DNA from: Chara braunii
Taxonomy: Eukaryota; Streptophyta; Charophyceae; Charales; Characeae
DNA: 28,444 nucleotides
Direction of reading: 5' to 3'
Assembly: GCA_003427395.1 (NCBI GenBank)
Contig: BFEA01000228.1
Location: forward strand, 1,466,734 to 1,495,177
Position 1 is the stretch's first letter. Every line of letters starts with the position of its first letter. The notes under the pieces were generated by a model. That model ran no database searches. It was not told the origin of the DNA and saw nothing but the letters and a program-made list of their open reading frames with translations. Positions 18,187 to 28,444 of this stretch are shown piece after piece. The translations under genes and the position numbers were made by a program.

Positions 18187-19839
18187 TTTGCCACTAAAAA
18201 TCTACCTGGGAGTTTTTCCAAAACTCTTTCCACCACTCCCAGACCTTATTAGACAAAGGACAACATAACCATAAGTGAATGGTCGACTCCCAACCCTAGT
18301 TGCAACAAAGGTATTTAGAGTGCATGTTCATTCCCTTTTTATTAAGCCACAATGTCATAGGAATGATCTGTATAGACTGAAGTCATTGTAGTGCAACCTA
18401 TTTCTGGGATGGGGTTTCTTCAAGATTTACCATAGTCTATAAAGGTCTCCCTCTCCCATTGCTAGTGTTGGGATACCGTCCAATCTTCGTTTGATAACCA
18501 CAACTAGTTTCTGCGTACTCTTCTCACGCTGAATGAGAACACATGTTTTGGTCTTGTATTGGGAAATTGAAATCTTTATTCCCTAGGTATTCACAAACCA
18601 GCCGTATAGAAGAGGTTCCATCAAAACACAATCATGAGGACTCAGGACCAGCTTACCAAACGTTCCTCTTTCGTTTTGGTGTTCATACACCCTGACATCT
18701 TTTAAATCCACAGTCGAAGTCACCGGGTCTTCCCCTTCCAACAGCAACACAGATATATCCCGACCTGGTTTTCTTCTTCATTTCTGCTATTTAATTCCCT
18801 TGCTTAGCTCTGGGCCTAGGATCTTAAGAAACACGTCTCCATTATTTGTGTCACTTACCCAACTGCCTAGGTTGAGCTCGCTATCTTTTCAAAGGGCCTT
18901 CACCTAGTGCGAAGGAGTTGCTACCTTGACCTTCTCGAAGTTTTCACTCACACATTGGATCCTCATAAGTTTTACTTTCAAGCTATGAAGGGGGATCCAG
19001 TCAGCTGCAACATCATCCCATAGTTCCCTCAACTGAACAACCTCGTTCTCAATCCAGGCTCTACCAAATGTGGCTGGACTACCATCTGCAGTGAGCTGAT
19101 ATGAACCATGGTAAAAAATAAGGATATTTTCAAATAATATTTGGTTAAAAATCTCCTCTTTAGAATTAGGTTTTTCAATTAACTAGGGACAAATCCTATT
19201 CCAGACCAACAAAATATTGTGTCAAAGTCAGGACTTTGGTCTTCTTTGACAATATGACCCTATCATAAAACACAACCATACGTGAGAATCTTTCTTTAAC
19301 GACCATTCTTCCTGTAAAATGGTTTTCGTATAACACCCAACACTTTCCCCTATCTCCAAACATCGCCGCCACAGGCCATTTTGCTAGGAGAGCATTGTTT
19401 TGTTGTCTGGGGTCAAGAATATCCTGACCTCCATGATCTCTATTACAACATATTGTCTCCCAAGCCGCTTTGGCAATATAGTTCTGATGTTTATTTGCTT
19501 GTGGTTTCCAGAGGTACCTATCAGTTGCTCTTCTTATTTGTTTATAGGCTTCCTCCCCGAGACACAAACCGTCAAGGGGAACCAAAAACCCGAGAATGTC
19601 GTTATCGAAAGTATTAATGCTCTGCCAAAGAGAGATAGCTGGTGGTTACGCACCCACCCATTTACCCTAGACAATACTTTGTCCGTAAGCAAGGTATCTT
19701 GAGTGGAGGAACAATTTGTAAGTGATACTTGGATTCCCCAAAAACAGTCATAAGTATTTGACGGAATCTAGCAAAGCCCCCAATCCACAGCGAGGGAGAA
19801 TTTCTTAGGCAGAAAAGAAAAAAGAAAAAAAAAATTATC
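18187..19839 (-). pseudogene. LINE ORF2 C-terminus with zf-RVT-like zinc finger
   Basis: Downstream of the catalytic region a shifted frame shows VKYL and WVRNHQLSLFGRALIL. Next comes a 129-codon frame (19585-19196) with RRATDRYLWKP, AAWETICCNRDHGGQDILD and NNALLAKW, the conserved segment before the LINE finger. After further decay the finger appears at about 18360-18190: YLCCN, a stop, GWESTIHLWLCCPLSNKVW, matching the C..C, E.T..HL..CP, VW pattern of zf-RVT domains of plant-type LINEs. This C-terminal part is thought to help bind element RNA. Several stops and frameshifts are present. Confidence 0.8.
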
Positions 19840-21317
19840 TCAATTAATAGATGTTTCCAACATATCACAATACCGGTCTAACACCCATTTCAACTCTTTC
19901 AACGCTGTCGTCTTGTTCACACATGCAATTGTTAAATCATTAGCTATAACTATCCCCTTCCAATGAATACGTGGAGGGAGGTGAAGACCTACTATCTTCT
20001 CATTAATTCTTATATTATGTAATAGTACCTCAAATTGAGTAACAAAATGAAGGGGCACAAAGGACAACCCTGTCTAAGTGACCTTGATAACGGAAATTCA
20101 ACTGACATCTGCCCGTTGACCATCACTACCGAAGCTGCATCCGTATACATTGCCTTCACCCACGTACCAAACCCTTTCCCAAACTCCATCTTTTCCAAAG
20201 TGGTGAAGACAAAAGTTCATCCTACCTTATCGTAGGCCTTCTCCATGTCCAACAAAAGACTAGCCACCTCTCTGTTTTCCTTGCCAATCACTTCCAGGGC
20301 CTGGATGGTTGCCACAATGTTATCAAAAATAGATCTTGCTTTCACAAAGGCACCATATTCCTTTCCTACAAGGGCAGAGAGGTAGTAATTTGCAAACCGA
20401 AGCGATAAGGCCTTCACCAAAAAATTATATGCCACATTTAAGACCAATATCGGCCTGTAGTTTTTTACCTCCCTCTTATCTCCTTCTTATAAAGTAGGGA
20501 TATCACTCCTAATATCCATCATTTTGGCAGGTGGTCTGTTATTAGGCTATTATTAAAGATTCTGACAGAGAAACAGTGCAAAGACATTCCAAGAACAGAG
20601 GAACAACTCTACCGAGAGGTCATCCCTACGAGAACACTTCCCTTTTTCCATCTTCTTTACAGCAGTAGACAGTTCTTCTATATTAATTGGGCCGTCCAAC
20701 ATATCCCTCCCCTCCCACATAATTTTGACCCTCAATCTATCCCAGAAATTCGAGGTAGTAGACATGTCTGATCCAGCCGTATCAAAAGACCTTCTTGATG
20801 AAACGATATCTTGAAAATAGGCCTTAGCATATAAACACATGTCGTTTGCATATATGACCACTTCCTCATTAATGTTGAAGGGGTGGATGAGTTCCCATAT
20901 CACCGACTAGGCTTGTCTCATAATTAGGCTCCTTAACGTAATTTTCGTCATCCTATCATACCCAACTTCCCTTCTAATCTTTAGACACTCTAGCCACTCC
21001 TCTTGCCTTCTCATCTCCATTTTTTCTAAAATAGCTACGCTCTGTTTTTACTATTCTGATCAATAGTATTTCGTGAACGGGTCACCCCCCATCTTGGACT
21101 ACACTTCTTTTATTGCTTCCTGGGCTTTCCTCTCTTCCCGGTTTCTGTTGGCAGCACACATTATGAAAAAGGTCTCTAGTGCGGTCGTAACAATGTCCAT
21201 ACCTACTTCCGCCCATAAACCCTCACTTGTAAATAAGTCTTTTTCCCCCATCCACATCGTCACTTGCTTATCTACCCACTAAGAAATACCATTGTCCTTT
21301 AAATGGTTCACATTAAG
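19840..21317 (-). pseudogene. LINE ORF2 reverse transcriptase remnant
   Basis: After an endonuclease-RT linker with stops (21317-20904) come GPINIEELSTAVKKMEKGK (the region before RT motif 1), KNYRPILVLNVAY, LSLRFA, FVKARSIFDNIV, SLLLDMEKAYDKVG, FGTWVKAMYTDAASVVMVNG, SLRQGCPLCPF and VIANDLTIACVN. The last is motif C, where ADD has become AND (19944-19936), removing one catalytic Asp. A single TGA at 20219-20217 follows AYDKVG where relatives usually have Trp, fitting a TGG-to-TGA change. Frame changes lie near 20480 and 20050. In a living element this enzyme copies LINE RNA at the nicked target. Confidence 0.9.
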
Positions 21318-22063
21318 TCAGAAGGGTGAATGGACCTTCTCCACCTGAACTTTAGCTATGATGTCCATGCCTACCGGAATGTGGTCTAAGAGGGATGCAA
21401 TCCATATATCACACTGAATGCATCTATCCCAAATGCCATCTCTAACAAAAAAAAAATCCAGCCTTCTTTTTGGCCATGGGATAGAGTTCGACGGTCTTGG
21501 ACCATACCATGTGTACCCACAACCATTCAGGTTCATTATTTTATAGACATCGTGTAGGCTCTGGGATCTTTCAACGATGTGAGCATCAGACCACCCTCCC
21601 TAATTGGAGTGGGATTAAGAGAGTCTAAGCCAGGATTAAAAATTGTATTCCAATCACCAACCATAATGAGATTCTCAACATCTGGTATCCAGGATGGGAG
21701 GGAGGCAAAAAAACATATTCTCTCTTTATAATCCACTGGGGCATACACTGACATGATCGCCCAGTCCTCATTCTCTACTGCTAGCTTTACGCATGCTACC
21801 CGACCTTTAGGGTCAACAAAACAATCGATAACCTCAATATCCAAATCTTTATTAATCAGAATGACTATTCCCCTTCGTGATTGTTATGCAGGGGCTCAGA
21901 ACTAGATTCCACCACCGCTTAGCCTCCTCTACTTTTTGGAGGTTGAATTTAGTCTCTTTAAGACATGCAATGTGAACATCTTGTGAGTGAAGCCATGTCG
22001 TGCGACTTTCTATTTTGAACGTATCGATTATCCTCTGATATTCCAACCGATGACTCTAATCTT
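21318..22063 (-). pseudogene. LINE ORF2 N-terminus: AP-type endonuclease remnant
   Basis: Motifs in order on the minus strand: IRVIGWNIRG (about 22063-22034), HIACLKETKFN (Glu motif, KETK), RGIVILINKDLDIEV, WAIMSVYAP, MVGDWNT (GDWNT at 21658-21644, equivalent to GDFNT), NGCGYTWYG, KRRLDFFFVRD (for RIDYIL), and LLDHIPV (DH at 21386-21381, with the Ser of SDH changed to Leu). The domain would nick chromosomal DNA to prime reverse transcription. Frame changes near 22030, 21870 and 21600 split it into pieces. The motif set is distinct from the plus-strand endonuclease at 9614. Confidence 0.85.
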
Positions 22064-22099
22064 GTTGGGCAAGACCATTTGTATGGTCAATGTCGCCTA

Positions 22100-24448
22100 A
22101 AATTTCGATGCGGGAGCCTGGGGGTACGTCTTCCACTGATATACAATCCTAATTGGGAAGTTCCCCCTTACAGTTATCTATAATCTCTTGATGGGAAGAG
22201 GGGTGATTTAAACTCAAGTGATCTTTGGCCTCGGTGCGGTTCAAACATTCTGCCACATGCTGTGCATTCAAGTTGAAGCCCATACTTATACCCTTTAACC
22301 GTTCAGTATCGGAGGCAAAAAAGGTAGTTACAAGAAACCAATGGATGTTCAGTTGCTGCCATTGGTCGCGTAGTCCTTCCACAGATATCAGACTAAAAAA
22401 GGTCACGTATAGCACAATTTTACCTCATTCCGGTGCCTCCACCATGTGTCTCCCTATCTTAGGGTCCTGCACAACCGAGACCGAACCCATTCCCCTCAAC
22501 ACGAAAAACGGAGTTTGGAATACTACATGTTCCTCCTATGGCTGGCACACCATAGATATGGAAGGGAGTTCTAAAATTTCATCATGTGCTTTAGTAGTTA
22601 GGACAAACAACCCTATTTGAGAGTTGTGCATGTGAGTGGTACAAAAACCTCCTTCACAGTCTTGTTGCCCATATCCTTCCTTGACAACGTTTTCATTGAC
22701 TCTACATAACAAATTTCCTGCTTCGCCGAACCCTCGCCCAAATACCGTTTCCATTTCTCTGCTAGGCCAGCTTCTGCGTTTTCTCCCTCATGGGGGGAAG
22801 CTTCCTTGAAGTGGGATCGATACATGTTGGACCTATCCTCCAGTCTGCTCTTTTTAGTTGGGACCTCCATCCTCCTTGGAGTGTTCACTCTCTTATTTCC
22901 ATCAAGTGTCGTGTCCAACATTCTATGACCATTTTTTTTTTTTTTCAGAGTTTTCGATCCGCCTTTTTTGAAGACATTCTTAGCGTTGAATAAAAAATTC
23001 ACCCTAATGACCTGCTTGGGGCCACATTCTTCCCTCGGGGCTAGAGCTTATCCTCTTTTGGAGAAGGGTCTTCTCCGCTGGACTTGGGCTCACCTTGGGA
23101 ATGTTCGGTTAGAACGCCACTACCATGCTTCTGCGACTGAACGAAACCCAACGCCACCGAATCAAGATTATCAACTAGATTCATGAGGTTCGTGGGCTTG
23201 TCCTCCGGGGATCGTTTGATGCTCATATCCACTTCCCATTGCGCCTCCTTCCGACCTCTCCCCTTTCCCTTCTTCCCCTTCTCGTCTGAGCGTTTTCCTC
23301 CCCTTACCTTCTTTGTCTGAGTATTTTTCTTTTCCCTTACCTCCCTCTCTGTCCCTTTCACCACCTCCACGTCCTTATCTCCATCCTCAGAGTTGACCTC
23401 TTCCATTTTCTCGTCTTCATTATCTTGTTTTCTTTTAGGGGAGTTGGGAAGGCTACTTATTTTCTTGTCTTCCACCCACTTGATATGCCCATTTTCCCCC
23501 TTCTTGTTTTTTTTCCACTTTTGTTTTAGTTTGTCTTTTTCAACAGATTCCTCTGACGCCGCAGATTCTGGGTTGTGGAGGAGGCAAGGGGGGGATGGTT
23601 GTCCTTTGTGCCCTTCTCTCCTACCGCAGGGATACCTTCCTTCCCTTTCCTCTTATCGTTTTTCTCACTTTCTTTTGTCTTTCCTTTCACCTCCCCCCCA
23701 CCCTCCTTTCCTTGTCCCTTATCCTCCTTCCCTTTCCCTTTCCCTTTCTTCTCTCCATCGTCCTCTACCTCCTTCCCTTTCCCTCTCACCACAACCTTCT
23801 TATAATTTACACTTCAAGGGCAATCTGCATCAGAGTTTGTGTGAAAAAAATGCCTACACTTACTGCACCAAGGCGAAGCTGGGCAGGCCGCTTCCAGCTC
23901 CACAAAATGATCATCCCCATTTCTGCCACCAAAATCTTCTTACACTTCACTTTGGCTGATGGTGTAAGATCAAAACGAATATTTCATAAATCTGGGGAGA
24001 TAGGGTCCTTGAAGGCCGGTGTTGTGCGCAAGATGGTTCGGAAGGTCTTCGTCACGGCCCCATAAAGGTGGGGCAATACAAATACTGAAACTTGCAAGAC
24101 ACAAACCCAAAATAATTGAAAACTCATCACTTCGTTTCAATCAAACAATTGGTCTCCGTCATCCACAGATGAAACGTAACTGTATATTTTTTTTTTATCC
24201 GTCTCGATGACATCCTCACCCTTTCGCAGCATCCAATCTGCAATTCCCTTGGCGCTAACCACATATGTGACCAAATTGCAACCCTCGTGCCGGAATACAC
24301 CTTGTTTTGGTGGAGTGTTTAGCACACCGAATTTCGCCCAACCTTCTTCATATACCCTTTCTAACTGGTTTTTAACTTTTATCGGTGTCGAGCGCATCGG
24401 GCCCCGCCTTTTCTCGCGAAGAGGCGAGAGTCCTCCCAACCGTCTCAC
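22100..24448 (-). pseudogene. LINE ORF1 remnant (nucleic-acid-binding protein with zinc knuckle)
   Basis: The N-terminal part (24448-24137) includes ERVYEEGWAKFGVL, CNLVTYVVSAKG and DWMLRKGEDVIETD. The frame continues past one stop through LPHLYGAVTKTFRTI to about 23985. A frame change leads to the knuckle CSKCRHFFHTNSDADC (23820-23867, C-X2-C-X4-H-X6-C). Next come very Lys/Glu/Gly-rich segments (23792-23526 and 23475-23041), then a less biased stretch to about 22100 in shifted frames. The layout recalls plant L1 ORF1 proteins (DUF4283-like region plus CCHC knuckle), which coat element RNA. At least two frame changes and several stops make it non-functional. The extreme purine bias explains the C/T-rich plus strand here. 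Confidence 0.7.
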
Positions 24449-26082
24449 GCAGGAGTTTAAACAAAACCATAATCAAGAGACAACTCGGGGACAATGCGTA
24501 ATTAAGACCATGAACCGCCGAGACATGCTTGGTCGCGTTGTCCCTTCGCAGCTCTAGCCGAGTGCGCCAGCTGTACATCCCGCGGTCCCCTACGACAGGA
24601 TAGGTTACCGCGGGGCACAACTTGCTTCCCTAAGGGGTTGTCATCACCCTTAGGGGCGTATCCCTACCGAGCTACTCACCCACGTGCGAAAGCTTTTACA
24701 TGCAATTGCAGAGGTAGGTCAATCGAGGGTGTTTGCTCGCTCACTGTAGTATAGTAAGTAGGTGTGGTTCAAACGCCTATTGAACCCGAACGTTGTTCAT
24801 CGATTAGGGCGTTGATCTCCTAAGAATGAAGTGTACGCCGATCGACTAGGAAAGTCTCAACCAAGCGTGAAACCCACAACTCAATCCTAGTCCCTTGAGA
24901 TACTAGTCAAAAGAAAGTTATAACAACCACACATAGTTACATAGAAAATAGTTGATCGAAGTCGACAGGAATATATATCCAGTCTGAAAAAATCTGAATC
25001 ATCACATGGTACATCCAATGAACACAAGATCAAAATAAAATCCGACCACCTCGAGTTGCAATCGATAAAACAAAACATCATACTAAGGTGCCAACAAGAA
25101 GCTGGCTTTGACAATAACCTTAATGTAATCGACAAGGTAGTCAGGTAACCTTAGTTTTGACTTGATGAGATGCATCGCCAAAGTTATTCATTCCACTTAC
25201 CGCTGACCTAAGATTAGGCACGCACATCCATCTTCACAGATCCTTAGTTTTCTTGGATGACACGTTGCTTTGTGAATGATTATTGATCAGATGCATTATT
25301 CCTCTAGGAAGTGGTCTGGGGTACTCCTCCTCCTCGCCCGAGCACAAGTCTCGGATCTCAGAAGTCGGACCGTCTTCACTGAATCGGCAAAGTACCCCCC
25401 CGTGGAACGGTTTACTCTGGGCCGATAATAAGGTCGGCTCCTAAAGCAATGAACCCCCGCCCCAGATGCTTCCTTGAAAGAGAGAACATGTTCACCGCAA
25501 TTTTTTTTTTTTTCCTTCAATTATTCTCATTTATTTTCACTCTCAAGGTAATTTAGACGAAAAAGAGTCCGAGGTAATAGAGAATGAGAATCATTTGGAC
25601 ATGTATACGTAAATAAGGTAATTCGGGATAGAAAGGGTAAACCCTGGGGAAAAATACCAAGCTTGTTTGACCTTATCTTCTTTCTTTCAATCAAATTCAT
25701 TTTACAGTGCATACTGAATTAACATTTTTTAAAACAAACGCAACTTTCTTGACATGCAGGTAGGCGAGAAGTAAAAAGAAGACAATATTTTTCATCTTCT
25801 CGAGTAGACACAATCAAACTTGTCCTTCAACAACATCCTTCTACCTACCTGCACAACACGCAAAAACAACAAGTTCAAGAAAAACCAGTGCAATCCCACG
25901 CTCAAGTTAGACCTTTCCATTCACATGCACAATACGCACAACTTTCCTCTACCTTTTCAACGATCATTCAATGAACAGGGTCAAGCAAAGTGTGGGTTCA
26001 CACAGGTGTGAAGAGAAACCTGAGTCAATCAACTGACCTTGAGTGAAGTGGTGTCAAATGCCTGACTCACTCAAGAAAGCCA
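24449..26082. other. no gene recognised; possible LINE 5' flank
   Basis: The first few hundred bases may be the 5' UTR of the minus-strand LINE. A perfect hairpin lies at 24628-24655 and a T13 run at 25501-25513. Open frames here are short and resemble nothing known. From 25740 to 26080 the sequence is A/C-rich and featureless to me. Confidence 0.45.
24628..24655. repeat. 9-bp perfect hairpin CCCTAAGGG / CCCTTAGGG
   Basis: CCCTAAGGG (24628-24636) and CCCTTAGGG (24647-24655) are exact reverse complements around a 10-nt loop. The position, about 180 bp upstream of the LINE ORF1 remnant on the minus strand, would fit a structured 5' UTR, but this is inference. Confidence 0.75.
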
Positions 26083-27628
26083 AATAAAAATATATTCACG
26101 TGGTTCACCCTGATACAACCTAAATCTAGGGGAGGTTTGAAAATTTTGGACCCTACCCTACAATGTCAAGCCTTGTCCTTACAATGGATGATTGATCTCA
26201 TTCTAGGTATTGACAAACCCTGGCAACCTATGACTCTTGAACAAATAAGAAGACTGACATTGAGTACTCCTTCAGAGGTGCACCCCCTCACTTGGGTGGA
26301 AAACAGATTTTGGAACATCCCTCGACCGTGTGCACATTCAAAGCTAGAAGGAGAGAGAGGTGCAACTCGTGTTCATCTTCTTGTGGATAATCTATGGGTT
26401 TTCCTTCTGAAAACATGGTGGAAACTGCCCTTATCAAATAAACCTTATCCTGCACGATTTGAATAAATATTGAGGCAACCTTTATTCGGTAATAGATGAA
26501 TAACTTATACTAATGGTTGTATTTATAATAGCTCAACCCCCTGGTCCCAGTGGGTAAAAAAAAGGTAGTACGGGTCGAAGACATTTGAGACCACGAAAAG
26601 AGAGATTGGATGTCGACTGATCAGCTTAAGAAAACAATTTTATATGCCCATAAACTCGCCCAAAACTTGGATCACATCATTTGTTTCATTCCTCCGACCT
26701 TGGTAAAGGAACTAAAAAAAAGAGTAAGATTTCAGGAAGAAGATTTTTTAACGATTGCACATGACCCACAATGTTGGCAGGTGGGACAAATAGTGAATCT
26801 ACAAGAAGAAGGAACTTTGGTGACTCTCTTCAGAATAACTGCAAATAATTTGTTATGTCCTTCACAAACTAACCAAGTTAAGTTTTTCCCTTTTAATTTT
26901 TTTTTAGGACTAGTGTGTTTTTTATCTCCGCAACCACAAGTCAGAGAGTCTCTAACGGGGATTGACTGGCCATGAGATTGGAGAGTCATTCTCCTGGGTT
27001 ATGGGGAACCAATTGATATACAACTTTTATAATTTAAGAGATTTGTTTTTTAAATTGGTCGAAAAACTATTTTATGGGTATTATAGTACAAAAAGGTGTG
27101 TATATGAAAGAGAGGATGTAAAATTGGAAGGGAAAAAATTTGCTCAGCTGATAGTCTAATTTGTATAAACGGAAATACGGGCACATTGGTTAGCAGTTCA
27201 TGCTACGATATAGCAACTCCAGCAGAAAAATGATATTATTAGTAACATTCAACAATTCAATATAAAGTGATTGGAGGGAACTGAAGGAGGAAGCTTGGGG
27301 GAAGTGAAATGGTCGGAAAGGGAGGTACAGGAGGAATCCCTAAAGCGGTATTTCCACCTGATTTTCAAGGACTGGTTTTCACTTCCGCCAGGAGTGACTC
27401 TCAGATCCCCAGAATGCTTTCTTGATATCTTCCCCCCCTCTGAGTTGACGATGGTTGATATTTAGTGGTACGCTATGGGAGATGGGTAAAATTATGTGTT
27501 GAGTCAAATTCAGATCGGCTTAGTACCCCTTGGATTCCTTCCTGCTGTGCAATACAAGGGTTTCTATGAGGTATGGAGAGGTATGAGTATTTTCTTAAAT
27601 GAGGTTTTCTTTGAGGAGGATAGGAGGT
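26083..27628 (+). pseudogene. 5'-truncated LINE ORF2 C-terminal region
   Basis: The frame opens with FTWFTLIQPKSRGGLKILDP and LQCQALSLQWMIDLI, the W..I..PK..GGL.I.DP..Q.QAL...W segment that follows the reverse transcriptase in plant-type L1 ORF2. One stop at 26464 and a change of frame lead to PWSQWVKK and a 121-codon frame (26610-26975) with LKKTILYAHKLAQ and EELKKRVRFQEEDF-like sequence. Further pieces include NQLIYNFYNLRDLFFKLVEK and WSEREVQEESLKRYFHLIF. The frame continues past stops to about 27628. Fewer disruptions than in the other copies suggest a younger insertion. The absence of endonuclease and RT is typical 5' truncation during LINE integration. Confidence 0.75.
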
Positions 27629-27727
27629 AATACTGCTAGCTTGAACAAAGAATACCTGGCAGCCAAATTTTGGTTGAAGAGACACTCTTTTTATCACTTC
27701 TCTCTTCGAACCATGATTATAATTCAT

Positions 27728-27820
27728 TTGTATCAGGGACGTTGGATCCGGTTTCCAGTAGGTGCAACTCCCCACCAATAGAATGGAGTCCGTAGCCGGG
27801 CTGCTAGTAATGGATGCACT
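27728..27820 (+). other. 3' tail of the 26-kb LINE: hairpins 1 and 2
   Basis: GGGACG is followed by hairpin 1 (TTGGA, loop TCCGGTT, TCCAG; 27742-27758) and hairpin 2 (ACTCC, 13-nt loop with CCACCAATAGA, GGAGT; 27767-27789). AGCCGGG, six bases and GTAATGG come next. Compared with copies A and B, hairpin 2 has a paired G/C to A/T change at its base, so the stem is kept. This ties the tail family to a LINE with coding sequence. Confidence 0.75.
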
Positions 27821-28337
27821 TGTCATTTTCACTAACGACTCGGACCGGTTTTCATAAAAATAAAAATAAAAACCTCCACCCGCCAGTTGTACCCCCCAAA
27901 ACGACAAAACCAAGGGGCCGATCCCGCTTCTTTTCTTCTACGTAAGAACACAAAAGTTTCACTTTTAGTGGGCCTGACCCATGCGGTTCGAAAAAGAGAT
28001 TTTGAATTCCACATGCCTACGTCTGCACTTTCACAAATTGGGCAGCGCTTTCTTGTGGGCGTCTCCAAGATCCAACGACCTGCACATAAAAAATAAAATA
28101 AAAGAAAAGAAAAAACGAGGGCGCCTTCTTTCAGGTGCAGGGGACGAGTGCAACTGCTTTTGAAATTCGAAAGAGGGTTCACAGCGACGATCACGCTGGT
28201 GCTGCGACATACACATTCGTTTCCACATCCTTCCATTCCCTGTACCACGCCCTACTCAAGGGGAAAGAGGTGGGATCCGAGTTTTTGCCTAAAAGTTACG
28301 GACCTACGTAATAGTGCATCAGGCTAGGTTGTTTTAT
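27821..28337. other. no gene recognised
   Basis: Mixed sequence with an A-rich stretch at 28086-28117. Several short frames overlap on both strands without family resemblance. Confidence 0.5.
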
Positions 28338-28444
28338 CGGACGTCCGGGACCCCCCTGACCGTCCGGGATGTCGGACCGGACGTCTGGTCGGACGTCGGA
28401 TCGGACAGGGGTCGTCCGACCTAACGCAAAAAAAAAAAAAAAAA
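28338..28444 (+). repeat. GTCCGG/CGGACGTC-rich repeat ending in poly(A) at the window edge
   Basis: CGGACGTC, GTCCGGGA and TCGGAC words recur densely from 28340 to 28418, followed by CTAACGC and at least 17 A that run off the window. The style (GTCCGG-rich, then an A-tail) resembles the minus strand of 9338-9470. It could be the 3' end of a short retroelement. Confidence 0.6.

Larger units (their letters stand above)
17596..24448 (-). mobile_element. near-complete decayed L1-like LINE
   Basis: About 6.8 kb on the minus strand with the full LINE domain order: ORF1 with zinc knuckle and charged tail, AP-type endonuclease, reverse transcriptase, GGxxIxD...ALLAKW segment, zf-RVT-like finger, and a 3' tail with the GGGACGCTGG hairpin. 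The length suits a full-length plant-type L1 element. Many stops and frameshifts show it is inactive. The 5' end could extend beyond 24448, and I see no clear A-tail or target-site duplication at the 3' end. Confidence 0.85.

Noticed and set aside
23393-24065. Plus-strand Ser/Pro/Phe-rich frames of up to 188 aa
   Set aside because: Antisense to the Lys/Glu/Gly-rich LINE ORF1 remnant on the minus strand.
24510-24580. tRNA-like stretch on the minus strand (TGGCGCACTCGG and GGTTCATGG)
   Set aside because: The boxes are too far apart for a normal tRNA, the second is a poor B box, and I could not form anticodon or acceptor stems.
1-28444. CRISPR array or bacterial mobile element
   Set aside because: The direct repeats present are degenerate minisatellite units without regular unique spacers, and the surroundings are eukaryotic retroelements.

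Overview
The window looks like repeat-dominated nuclear DNA of a multicellular eukaryote. Long mono- and dinucleotide runs, poly(A)/poly(T)-flanked repeats, decayed non-LTR retrotransposons and the lack of any compact gene order all argue against a prokaryote. The LINE fragments have an apurinic-type endonuclease, a reverse transcriptase, a C-terminal zf-RVT-like finger, and an ORF1 carrying a zinc knuckle followed by a Lys/Glu-rich tail. This L1-like layout is common in streptophytes, so a plant or charophyte-type alga is my best guess, held loosely. I recognise no intact host gene, tRNA, rRNA or CRISPR array.

Layout. 1-1080: microsatellites and strand-skewed low-complexity DNA. 1086-1341: a foldback (MITE-like) element with long terminal inverted repeats. 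2252-4720 (minus) and 6330-8232 (plus): two copies, A and B, of one dispersed element, head to head, each ending in an outward A-tail and separated by a CpG-rich core. 9338-9395: poly(T) followed by a 24-bp perfect palindrome. 9614-10440 (plus): a decayed LINE endonuclease. 11747-13195: a minisatellite of about 65-bp units containing a 431-bp duplication. About 13240-16680 (plus): a LINE with ORF1 and the start of ORF2, broken off before a GC-rich palindromic block. 16855-16892: a Nextera mate-pair junction adapter, which is a sequencing artefact, so contiguity across this point is doubtful. 17596-24448 (minus): the most complete LINE (ORF1, endonuclease, reverse transcriptase, zf-RVT, 3' tail), dead through stops, frameshifts and a catalytic-site change. 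26083-27820 (plus): a 5'-truncated LINE with ORF2 C-terminus and 3' tail. 28338-28444: a GTCCGG-rich repeat running into poly(A).

The most interesting biological signal is a shared 3' tail. Two small hairpins recur at the ends of elements A and B, at the 3' ends of two LINEs and, in part, inside the minisatellite region. Several copies differ by paired, stem-preserving changes. This suggests that LINEs and large non-coding elements here share a structured RNA tail recognised by a LINE reverse transcriptase. All alignments were made by eye.
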